From: Rhodocyclaceae bacterium
GTDB lineage: Bacteria > Pseudomonadota > Gammaproteobacteria > Burkholderiales > Rhodocyclaceae
Direction of reading: 5' to 3'
Assembly (NCBI GenBank): GCA_025361105.1
Contig: JANYAW010000143.1
Span: forward strand, 1-6,102
Length of the DNA stretch: 6,102 bases
Position 1 is the stretch's first letter; each line of letters begins with the position of its first letter. The notes beneath the pieces were generated by a model, which was not told the origin of the DNA, did not search any database, and saw only the letters and a program-made list of their open reading frames with translations. Position numbers and translations under genes: made by a program. Below, one piece after another: positions 1-5,346 of the stretch.

Positions 1-167
1 AAGCCCTGAAAACAAAGGGATTGAGACACAACTCCGGGGGACAGCTGAGCTGTCAGCTCAGGTCAGCAAGAAGCCCTGAAAACAAAGGGATTGAGACCTC
101 ACCCGCCCGCCGCAGTTCCCGCATGTTCCGAGTCAGCAAGAAGCCCTGAAAACAAAGTAATCTAGCG
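1..167 (+). CRISPR. Trailer end of a CRISPR array, 36-nt repeats, 34-nt spacers
   Basis: Three repeat units are visible. The first is cut by the window edge (1-27, the last 27 nt of the repeat), the second is complete (62-97), and the third (132-167) matches over its first 26 nt and then diverges. The two spacers, 28-61 and 98-131, are both 34 nt. The repeat begins GTCAGCAAG and ends ATTGAGAC, the usual form of the 8-nt 5' crRNA tag. It contains a short CCCT/AGGG inverted repeat. This end motif and the decayed final repeat agree that transcription runs on the + strand, that these are the oldest spacers, and that the leader lies outside the window. The terminal repeat loses the AGGG half of the stem, so it would probably be processed poorly. 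The second spacer is about 70% GC, richer than the surrounding genes. Subtype cannot be read from the repeat alone; the neighbouring genes suggest type III. Confidence 0.96.
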
Positions 168-184
168 CAATGAATACTGCGCTA
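163..184 (+). repeat. Inverted repeat around the start codon of the AbiEi-like gene
   Basis: TAGCGCA (163-169) and TGCGCTA (178-184) are perfect 7-bp arms. The 8-nt loop between them begins with the ATG at 170. The left arm overlaps the decayed end of the last CRISPR repeat. In RNA it would put the start codon in a hairpin loop. In DNA it could be an operator, since AbiEi-type antitoxins are known to bind inverted repeats near their own promoters. Either role is inference. Confidence 0.4.
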
Positions 185-868
185 AAGCTTGCCAATTCAC
201 TGAGTGTTTTGAAACCATTAAAAGCAAAACAAAACGGTGTTGTTGCGGCTGGCGACATAAAAGATAAGCATCGCCTGCGCCTGATTGAAGCAGGTTATTT
301 GCGCCCTGTGATTAAAGGCTGGTATGTGTGCACCACTCCTGACGATGGCGACGACACGGCGACCTGGCATCGTTATTTTTGGCCGTTTGTCGCGGGGTAT
401 TTGAATAAACGCTTTGGCCGCGATTATTGTCTGAGTGCTGAATCATCGTTGTTACTCCACACGCGCAGCGTGGAGATTCCCCCGCAGGTGACAGTGATGA
501 CGATTCGTGGTGGCACTTCGATCATCGCTTTGCCTGCGAACACTTCAATCAAAACTTACATCGATCCAAAAATGGCGACACGATCGCGTGTTGATGTGCG
601 GGGCATTCAGGCTTATTCGGTTGCGCAAACACTTTGCCGTCTGGGTCCGCTCGCGTTTTCACGATGCGCCATTGAAGTCAATATGGCTTTGGGTCTGGTT
701 CGCGAACCACGCGAACTGCTGGCAGTGTTATTGGCCAATGAAGGCATGCCGGTGGCTGCTGCACGCATCGCACAGGCGCTTGCTGCGGTCGGCCGTGATC
801 AGGATGCCAGACAAATTATTGCAACGATGCGCGATGCGAATTTCACCGTTCGCGCTGCGCAAGGGTAG
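170..868 (+). CDS. AbiEi-like N-terminal domain protein, probably a truncated Fic-type gene
   Basis: The product is 232 aa. Residues 1-50 look like the winged-helix opening of AbiEi-type antitoxin domains (about 34-53, HRLRLIEAGYL followed by KGWYV). A conserved middle (about 69-110) includes YFWPFVAGYL, a CLSAESSLLLH segment and IPPQVTV. This arrangement, including the MNTALKLA start, recalls the N-terminal half of roughly 500-aa proteobacterial 'Fic family' proteins. In those the chain continues after a segment like residues 205-228 into a Fic AMP-transferase domain. Here it stops after FTVRAAQG, and no HPFxxGNGR-type Fic motif follows, so I infer a 5' relic. The ATG at 170 is chosen because homology starts there. 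No Shine-Dalgarno sequence precedes it and the upstream DNA is CRISPR repeat, so the native promoter appears lost. Alternatives are a standalone AbiEi-like regulator or half of a toxin-antitoxin pair; no AbiEii toxin follows. Confidence 0.75.
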   Translation: MNTALKLANSLSVLKPLKAKQNGVVAAGDIKDKHRLRLIEAGYLRPVIKGWYVCTTPDDGDDTATWHRYFWPFVAGYLNKRFGRDYCLSAESSLLLHTRSVEIPPQVTVMTIRGGTSIIALPANTSIKTYIDPKMATRSRVDVRGIQAYSVAQTLCRLGPLAFSRCAIEVNMALGLVREPRELLAVLLANEGMPVAAARIAQALAAVGRDQDARQIIATMRDANFTVRAAQG

Positions 869-907
869 AGACAACCTTTCATTTTCTATCTTTGTCACAC
901 GTTCACC

Positions 908-948
908 TCCGGCTCTGACGGCAAGCTTGCCGTTTACCTCAAGCCGGA
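908..948 (+). repeat. Nested inverted repeat upstream of the cas operon
   Basis: The inner element is a 16-bp perfect palindrome, ACGGCAAG joined to CTTGCCGT (918-933). It is enclosed by outer arms TCCGGCT (908-914) and AGCCGGA (942-948). It lies between the truncated AbiEi-like gene and the first cas2, ending 22 nt before its start codon. No T-run follows, so it is not an ordinary intrinsic terminator. It could be a regulator site for the operon or a structured 5' leader. No convincing -35/-10 pair was found in 869-970. Confidence 0.45.
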
Positions 949-970
949 ATGTGCGCGCAATACTGCGTAC

Positions 971-1273
971 ATGGCATCCGCACTCCCCACTCATCGCACT
1001 TTGTATCTCGTCTGCTACGACGTGAGCTGCCCGCGCCGTTTGCATCGCGTGCATAAGTATTTGCTGGGCTTCAAGGTCGGTGGGCAAAAGTCATTTTTTG
1101 AATGCTGGTTCACACCGGCGGAACTGCGCAAGGCGCAAGCGGAGCTTGCCGCGCTGATCGAATCCAGCGAGGACCGTGTGCATATTTTTCAGCTTGATCC
1201 GCGCATGACGATGGAAGGCTTGGGGCTTGCCGTTGCGCCTGCGCCGGTTTCTGCGCCGTTCATGGTGCTCTGA
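971..1273 (+). CDS. cas2: CRISPR adaptation protein Cas2 (first copy)
   Basis: This 100-aa protein has the Cas2 ferredoxin-like fold signature. Strand 1 is LYLVCYDV (11-18), carrying the conserved Asp17, followed by a helix with RRLHRVHKYL (22-31). Then come the GGQKSFFECWF strand pair (37-47), a second helix (50-64) and DRVHIFQLDPR (68-78). Cas2 dimerises and bridges two Cas1 dimers in the complex that inserts new spacers at the leader end of the array. The start at 971 leaves a 10-residue lead before strand 1. No clear Shine-Dalgarno sequence is present, unlike cas1. The tail after residue 80 is Ala/Pro/Val-rich and not recognisably conserved. The gene ends 19 nt before cas1. It differs strongly from the second cas2 downstream, so the pair is not a recent tandem duplication. 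Confidence 0.93.
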   Translation: MASALPTHRTLYLVCYDVSCPRRLHRVHKYLLGFKVGGQKSFFECWFTPAELRKAQAELAALIESSEDRVHIFQLDPRMTMEGLGLAVAPAPVSAPFMVL

Positions 1274-1292
1274 GTGATGAGGGAAGTTAATC

Positions 1293-2345
1293 ATGACTAG
1301 CCTTTATGTCGACCGCCGTGGCGTGCATTTGAAAGCTGATGGCGAAGCGCTGGTGTTTTACGAGAACGATTCTCGCTGCGGCACGGTACCACTCGCCCCG
1401 CTCTCGCGCGTGTTTTTGCGTGGCGATGTGACGCTCAACGCGTCGCTCCTGGGCAAGCTGGGCGAGCGCGGCATTGGCGTGGTGGTGCTTTCGGGCCGCA
1501 AGGGCGTGCCAACACTATTGATGGGGCAACCGCATAACGACGCGGCGCGGCGCGTGGCGCAATATCGTTTGTCGCTTGATGCTAACTATTGTTTGCGCTT
1601 TGCTCGGGCGATTGTCGAAGCCAAAATTTTGGCGCAATACGCACTAATTGAAGAATTGCGTGAAGACAATCCGATGGTGCGATATGTGTTGAGCGTGAGC
1701 TTGCGGCGTTTGGAAAACTGCCGCGCGCAAGTTGATGCGCAAGCCAGTATCGCCGCTCTGCGCGGACTGGAAGGCGCGGCGGCAGCGGCTTATTTTGAAG
1801 CTTACAAAGAATTGTTTGCCGAGCGACTGAACTTCACCGCGCGCAACCGCAGACCACCGCGCGACCCAGTGAATGCGGTGCTCTCGTTGACCTACACGCT
1901 ACTGCATGCCGAAGCCGTGCTGGTGCTGCACGGCGCCGGGCTGGATCCATTCATCGGCTTTTATCACGCGCTGGATTTTGGCCGTGAATCCTTGGCCTGC
2001 GATGTGGTCGAAACTTTGCGCCCGGTGGCCGATAGATTTGTTTTTGATTTATTTCGCCGCGAAATTTTGCGCGCCGAAGATTTCACCACCACAGACGGCG
2101 CATGCATGTTGGGCAAAGCGGGTCGTGCGCGGTTTTACAGCGAGTGGGAAAGTGCCGCAGAAGGCTTGCGACGTGGACTGGATGAGGCAGTGACCGATGT
2201 AATCGATGTGGTGGGTAGCACAAAGCCACCGGCCGCAGATGAGCGCAGCAAGTTCGATGCATTTTCACCAGTTGGTGCTGACGACACGCCGCCCCTGTCA
2301 ACCATGCCGTTAGATGTCGCCGATGATGCGGGAGATGCGTTTTGA
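1293..2345 (+). CDS. cas1: CRISPR integrase Cas1
   Basis: The 350-aa product is a full-length Cas1, the metal-dependent integrase that joins prespacers to the array. Residues 1-80 form the N-terminal beta domain. The helical catalytic domain follows, with the expected metal ligands: Glu160 in RGLEGAAAAAYF, His225 in GFYHALDFG and Glu240 in CDVVETLRP. The substrate-binding stretch RRPPRDPVNAVLSLTYTLL (186-204) is typical. The start is supported by a good GAGGGA ribosome site (1279-1284) 8 nt before the ATG. Conservation fades near residue 300. Residues about 305-350 form a low-complexity acidic and Pro-rich extension, which contains the dispersed repeat at 2263-2293. The stop codon overlaps the TTG start of the second cas2. 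There is no fused reverse transcriptase or Cas6. Confidence 0.97.
   Translation: MTSLYVDRRGVHLKADGEALVFYENDSRCGTVPLAPLSRVFLRGDVTLNASLLGKLGERGIGVVVLSGRKGVPTLLMGQPHNDAARRVAQYRLSLDANYCLRFARAIVEAKILAQYALIEELREDNPMVRYVLSVSLRRLENCRAQVDAQASIAALRGLEGAAAAAYFEAYKELFAERLNFTARNRRPPRDPVNAVLSLTYTLLHAEAVLVLHGAGLDPFIGFYHALDFGRESLACDVVETLRPVADRFVFDLFRREILRAEDFTTTDGACMLGKAGRARFYSEWESAAEGLRRGLDEAVTDVIDVVGSTKPPAADERSKFDAFSPVGADDTPPLSTMPLDVADDAGDAF
2263..2293 (-). repeat. Dispersed palindromic repeat, copy in the cas1 3' end
   Basis: These 31 nt match the reverse complement of 4190-4220 at 28 positions. The first 18 are identical (TTTCACCAGTTGGTGCTG) and the last 8 are identical (ACGCCGCC). In cas1 the segment encodes residues 324-334 (FSPVGADDTPP), outside the conserved core. 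One hairpin arm has decayed: only 6 of 9 positions still pair. The strand is set relative to the other copy. Confidence 0.75.
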
Positions 2346-2629
2346 GCGCCTGGGTTATCGGTTATGACATTGCCAATCCGCGTCGCCTCGGCAAGGTGTA
2401 TCGCCGCATGTGCGCTCACGCCACGCCGCTGGAATACAGCGTATTTTTGTTTATCGGCACGGCTCATGGCAAAGAGAAATGTTTGGCTGACATCAGCCAA
2501 TTGATCGACGTAAAGCACGACGATATTCGCTGCTACCCGTTGCCGGTGCGAGGATTTCAATCGCGTCTCGGGCGCGCCGGCATGCCCGCCGGGATTCAAT
2601 GGACAGGCTTGCCGGCAAGGCTGATATGA
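2342..2629 (+). CDS. cas2: CRISPR adaptation protein Cas2 (second, divergent copy)
   Basis: This 95-aa protein also has the Cas2 pattern: strand 1 WVIGYDI (4-10) with conserved Asp9, helix PRRLGKVYRRM (13-23), TPLEYSVFLFIG (28-39) and DDIRCYPLP (60-68). The tail GIQWTGLPARL (84-94) resembles that of full-length Cas2 proteins and is absent from the first copy. The TTG start at 2342 is chosen because it overlaps the cas1 stop (TTGA) and places strand 1 at residue 4, as expected. The Met later in the frame would remove strand 1. The end overlaps csx16 by ATGA. A 12-bp perfect palindrome, CTTGCCGGCAAG (2608-2619), lies within its last codons, just before the csx16 start. Cas2 copies on both sides of cas1 could form alternative or mixed integration complexes, or one may be a remnant of gene exchange. 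Confidence 0.92.
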   Translation: MSAWVIGYDIANPRRLGKVYRRMCAHATPLEYSVFLFIGTAHGKEKCLADISQLIDVKHDDIRCYPLPVRGFQSRLGRAGMPAGIQWTGLPARLI

Positions 2630-2919
2630 CGATATTTTTAGTTTCACGACACCTCGGCGCGCTTGAATGGGTAGCGCGCAAGGGTATTGCGGTTGATGTG
2701 CAGCTCACGCATTTGGATATTGAGCGAGTTGGTGCTGGCGACACGCTGTTAGGCACTCTGCCCGTGCAAATTGCCGCAGAGGTTTGCGCGCGCGGCGCAC
2801 GCTACTTTCATCTCAGCATAGAAATGCCAGAATCATGGCGTGATCGAGAACTCAGCGCCGATGATTTGGATGCATGTGGCGCGAAATTGGAGGATTTTTT
2901 TGTGGAGAAACGCGGATGA
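2626..2919 (+). CDS. csx16: CRISPR-associated protein Csx16 (VVA1548 family), candidate ring nuclease
   Basis: The product is 97 aa and full length for Csx16. Recognisable conserved stretches are FLVSRHLGALEW (4-15), GTLPVQIAAEVCARGARY (43-60), HLSIEMP (62-68) and ELSADDLDACGAKLEDF (75-91). The ATG at 2626 is preferred over an in-frame ATG at 2599, because it forms an ATGA overlap with the cas2 stop and starts exactly at the conserved N-terminus. Csx16 is a small accessory protein of type III systems. Comparative work on the CARF superfamily predicted such proteins to degrade cyclic oligoadenylate, and I recall later reports of ring-nuclease activity for the Csx15/Csx16/Csx20 group. Its job here would be to switch off the nuclease encoded immediately downstream. 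The activity of this copy is inferred from the family. Confidence 0.92.
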   Translation: MTIFLVSRHLGALEWVARKGIAVDVQLTHLDIERVGAGDTLLGTLPVQIAAEVCARGARYFHLSIEMPESWRDRELSADDLDACGAKLEDFFVEKRG

Positions 2920-4094
2920 AAACGACCTTGATTACTTTCCTTGGGAAAGTTCCAGCAAGCCGAGGAAGCAGCTATCAAAAGACCAGCTATGACTTCGGCA
3001 ACACACAGCGCGAGTCCGCATTTTTTGGCTCTGCATTGGCAGATGAAATGCGAGCCGATGTATTACGCGTACTAGGAACGGCTGGCAGCATGTGGGACGT
3101 GCTAGCGCTCGAATTGCACGAACATACTGACGAAGCACTAGAGCAGGCAGTCAAAAGTGATTCCGTTACTCAGCCCATTCTTGATGCGTTGGAAATTGCC
3201 TTGAATTCAAACGGCAAGCGTCACTATCAACTTCGTCTCATCCCCTACGGCTACGACGAGGATGCGCAAGTAAAAACCATGGAAAGTATGGCGAGTGGAT
3301 TTCAGCGCGATGACATAGTGTCGATAGACATCACGCATGGCCTGCGCCATTTGCCCATGCTCGGATTGCTTTCGGCGTTTTATTTGCAGGCGGTTGTCCG
3401 AGCCACCGTAGCAAGTGTTTATTACGCGGCTTTTGATCTTGCAGAAAATGGTGTTACGCCGGTGGTAAAGCTTAATGGGCTACTTCGTATTTATGAATGG
3501 CTGCGCGGCATGGAGCAATTCAACAAGGATGGCGACTACGGTGCATTTGGTCCGCTGCTAACACGCGAGGGATTACCGGGGAAATTATTGACAGATGCGG
3601 CCTATCTTGAGCGAATTAAGAACGCATCGGAGGCGCGGCGCAAATTGGATACGTTTGCGGCAAATACCAAACAGCCGACGACGGCGACGGGTGCCATGTT
3701 CTTGCCAGAGCTCACGAAGCGCATTGCTTGGCGCAATGGAAGGATGCAATCTGAATGGGAGGCATCGCTGGCGCGTGAATACTTACAGCGACGCGACTAT
3801 GTGCGTGCCGCAGAATTTGCCTATGAGTCACTGGTAACCGAGCAGGTTGAAAAAACAGGCGGCGATGACAATAATTTCGATTTACGACATTCTGCGGACG
3901 AGACCTTATTTGAAATCGCTAAGAGAGAATACAAAGGTGGCAAACACAACGAATTCTGGCTACTCAAAAATTTACGCAACACGCTGGCTCACGGCACACG
4001 TTCAGATTCATCAGAGGTTTCGGCTTTAACTGCTGATGAAACTCGCCTCAGCACTTGGCTCAAGAGCGCATTTGAAAAACTGCTGCCCAAATGA
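2916..4094 (+). CDS. csx2: CARF-HEPN ribonuclease, Csx2/Csx1 type (TM1812 family)
   Basis: This 392-aa protein starts MKTTLITFLGKVP, the usual first strand of the TM1812/Csx2 CARF domain. The second CARF signature is DITHGLRHLPMLGLLSAFY (138-156), the ligand-binding loop for cyclic oligoadenylate. The C-terminal part is helical and carries the HEPN catalytic motif R354-x4-H359 in KNLRNTLAHG, preceded by helices at about 280-310. The arrangement predicts a cytoplasmic dimer that cuts single-stranded RNA without strong specificity once cOA binds. The ATG at 2916 overlaps the csx16 stop (ATGA), has GGAGAA upstream, and begins at the conserved strand; an upstream in-frame ATG at 2874 would add 14 unconserved residues. 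Both CARF and HEPN motifs are intact, so it is probably active. Csx1 and Csx2 naming overlaps in databases. The cognate Cas10 is not in the window. Confidence 0.93.
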   Translation: MKTTLITFLGKVPASRGSSYQKTSYDFGNTQRESAFFGSALADEMRADVLRVLGTAGSMWDVLALELHEHTDEALEQAVKSDSVTQPILDALEIALNSNGKRHYQLRLIPYGYDEDAQVKTMESMASGFQRDDIVSIDITHGLRHLPMLGLLSAFYLQAVVRATVASVYYAAFDLAENGVTPVVKLNGLLRIYEWLRGMEQFNKDGDYGAFGPLLTREGLPGKLLTDAAYLERIKNASEARRKLDTFAANTKQPTTATGAMFLPELTKRIAWRNGRMQSEWEASLAREYLQRRDYVRAAEFAYESLVTEQVEKTGGDDNNFDLRHSADETLFEIAKREYKGGKHNEFWLLKNLRNTLAHGTRSDSSEVSALTADETRLSTWLKSAFEKLLPK

Positions 4095-5278
4095 CACCCA
4101 CTAACTTCCCTCGCCGCATCCTGCTTTGCGTTACCGGCCTCACGCCGCAAATCGTTACTGAGACGCTTTATGCCATTGCTGTGCGAAATGGCGGCGTTTC
4201 ACCAGCACCAACTGGTGAAACGCATGCAATGGCGACAATGGCATTGGCTTTCATTCCCACCGAAATTCACATTGTCACGACCAGTGAGGGTGCGGATCGG
4301 GCGCGTCTCGCCTTGCTTGACTTGGTGAGCGGCGAATTCCATAAGCTGTGTCGCGACTATGGTTTAACCAATATTGATTTCTCGACAAAGAATATCCACA
4401 CGATTCCTGATGCCAATGGCAAACCGCTGAGTGATATCCGCACGCCCGAAGACAACGCGCGAGCAGCGGATTACTTGCTTGCCCTTGTCCGCAAATTTTG
4501 CGATGACGACAGCGTTGCCTTGCACGTGTCGATTGCCGGTGGCCGCAAAACGATGGGGTTTTTCTTGGGTTATGCGCTGTCTTTGGTTGGTCGCACGCAA
4601 GATCGTTTGTCGCATGTACTGGTCTCGGAACCGTTTGAAGCGCTGACAGATTTTTACTTTCCACCCAAGACCCCGCGTGTCCTACATACGCGAGATGGCA
4701 AACCGGTGCACACGGCGGATGCACAAATCACACTGGCCGAAATCCCTTTCGTTCGTCTGCGTCATGGCATGCCTGACAAATTGCAGCGCGGCCAAGCCAG
4801 CTTCGGTGATGCAGTATTTGCGGTACAACAAAACCTCAGTCCGATTAGCGTGGTATTCGATTTGCCGAATAAAACCGTGCATTGCGGCGGACGGCTAGTG
4901 GCGATGCCGCCGAAAGTTTTGGCCTGGTTTGCCTGGTGGGCGCTGCTGCGCAAAAGGGATTTTGGTAGCGCCGGTCGTGTGACGTGGAGCGGTGCTAGCG
5001 AATACCTTCCCGATTTTCTGCGCGCCTATGAATCTGTTGTAGGCGCTGACTCTCCCAATCTTGCCAAGGCAAAGAAAATCTTTGCCTTGGCTGATGGCAT
5101 GGAACAGGAGTTTTTTCAGACCACCAATTCCAAATTGGAAAAAATGCTGGAGGCCGCTTTGGGATTGGGTAGTCGTCCTTACTTGCTTTCATCATCAGGC
5201 CGACGACCGAATACCTTGCGTGGTCTCACTGTGCCCCCAGAAACCATCTCCTTGTCGCCAAACCGTAAAGCGCGTTGA
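4091..5278 (+). CDS. csm6: NE0113-family CARF protein, 'CRISPR-associated ring nuclease Csm6'
   Basis: This 395-aa product opens with ILLCVTGLTPQIVTETLYAIAV (10-31), the hallmark of the TIGR02584/NE0113 family. It continues with FIPTEIHIVTT (54-64) and the CARF core VSIAGGRKTMGFFLGYAL (146-163) plus RLSHVLVS (172-179). The C-terminal part (about 340-390, TNSKLEKMLEAALGLGSRPY) resembles the winged-helix-like end of the family. I see no C-terminal HEPN motif, so despite the Csm6 name it is more likely a cOA sensor or ring nuclease than an RNase. The start overlaps the csx2 stop by ATGA. Two features are odd. Residues 34-50 look like extra sequence between strand 1 and FIPTEI, and are encoded by a perfect palindrome shared with cas1. 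A 13-bp hairpin also lies at 5063-5091. The symbol follows database naming; the biochemical role is inferred. Confidence 0.9.
   Translation: MTPTNFPRRILLCVTGLTPQIVTETLYAIAVRNGGVSPAPTGETHAMATMALAFIPTEIHIVTTSEGADRARLALLDLVSGEFHKLCRDYGLTNIDFSTKNIHTIPDANGKPLSDIRTPEDNARAADYLLALVRKFCDDDSVALHVSIAGGRKTMGFFLGYALSLVGRTQDRLSHVLVSEPFEALTDFYFPPKTPRVLHTRDGKPVHTADAQITLAEIPFVRLRHGMPDKLQRGQASFGDAVFAVQQNLSPISVVFDLPNKTVHCGGRLVAMPPKVLAWFAWWALLRKRDFGSAGRVTWSGASEYLPDFLRAYESVVGADSPNLAKAKKIFALADGMEQEFFQTTNSKLEKMLEAALGLGSRPYLLSSSGRRPNTLRGLTVPPETISLSPNRKAR
4187..4234 (+). repeat. Dispersed palindromic repeat, intact copy inside the csm6-like gene
   Basis: The arms GCGTTTCACCAG (4194-4205) and CTGGTGAAACGC (4212-4223) are perfectly complementary over 12 bp around the 6-nt loop CACCAA. 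The part at 4190-4220 is shared with cas1 in inverted orientation. A 7-bp direct repeat, AATGGCG, flanks it (4187-4193 and 4228-4234), which would resemble a target-site duplication. However, AATGGC recurs at 4237-4242, and the 41-nt period is not a multiple of three, so a simple in-frame insertion is not proven. It encodes GGVSPAPTGETHAMA (34-48) in the CARF domain. Confidence 0.8.
5063..5091 (+). repeat. Perfect 13-bp hairpin in the 3' part of the csm6-like gene
   Basis: The arms GCCAAGGCAAAGA (5063-5075) and TCTTTGCCTTGGC (5079-5091) pair perfectly around AAA. The segment encodes LAKAKKIFALA (324-334). There is no T-run on either side, so it is not a standard intrinsic terminator. It is unrelated in sequence to the CACCAG palindrome. 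It may be a chance product of coding sequence, an RNA-level control or another small repeat. Confidence 0.6.
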
Positions 5279-5346
5279 GTATTTGGTTGATGCTGGAATG
5301 TTGGTAAAGTAACTTGTATCAATATTTCGCGTACCGAGAAATCACC

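Noticed and set aside
869..970. A continuation of the Fic gene after a frameshift
   Set aside because: None of the three forward frames after 868 gives the expected Fic sequence, so this is a real loss and not a single frameshift.
507..1025. A long open frame overlapping the AbiEi-like gene and the cas2 start
   Set aside because: It is an alternate-frame shadow: the product is rich in Arg, Cys and Trp, matches nothing recognisable, and runs through two supported genes.
2135..2647. A 170-codon reverse-strand frame opposite the cas1 end and the second cas2
   Set aside because: It has no recognisable domain and opposes two well-supported genes. Its one notable stretch, GGVSSAPTGE, is just the dispersed repeat read on the other strand.
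4187..4234. A clean transposon-style target-site duplication around the csm6 palindrome
   Set aside because: The 7-bp direct repeats are real, but removing one copy with the element deletes 41 nt and shifts the frame. A third partial copy lies nearby and local slippage explains it as well.
4592..4712. R-x6-H (Arg168 to His175) and R-x5-H (Arg201 to His207) matches in the csm6-like protein that might suggest a HEPN RNase
   Set aside because: The first lies in the conserved CARF core and the second in an ordinary loop. Neither is in a C-terminal helical domain as in true Csm6 or Csx1, so they do not support RNase activity.
5281..5310. A possible phasin promoter with TAAAGT (5305-5310) as the -10 box
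   Set aside because: The best upstream hexamers are poor (TTGGTT at 16 bp, TTGATG at only 12 bp), so it is not distinguishable from background.
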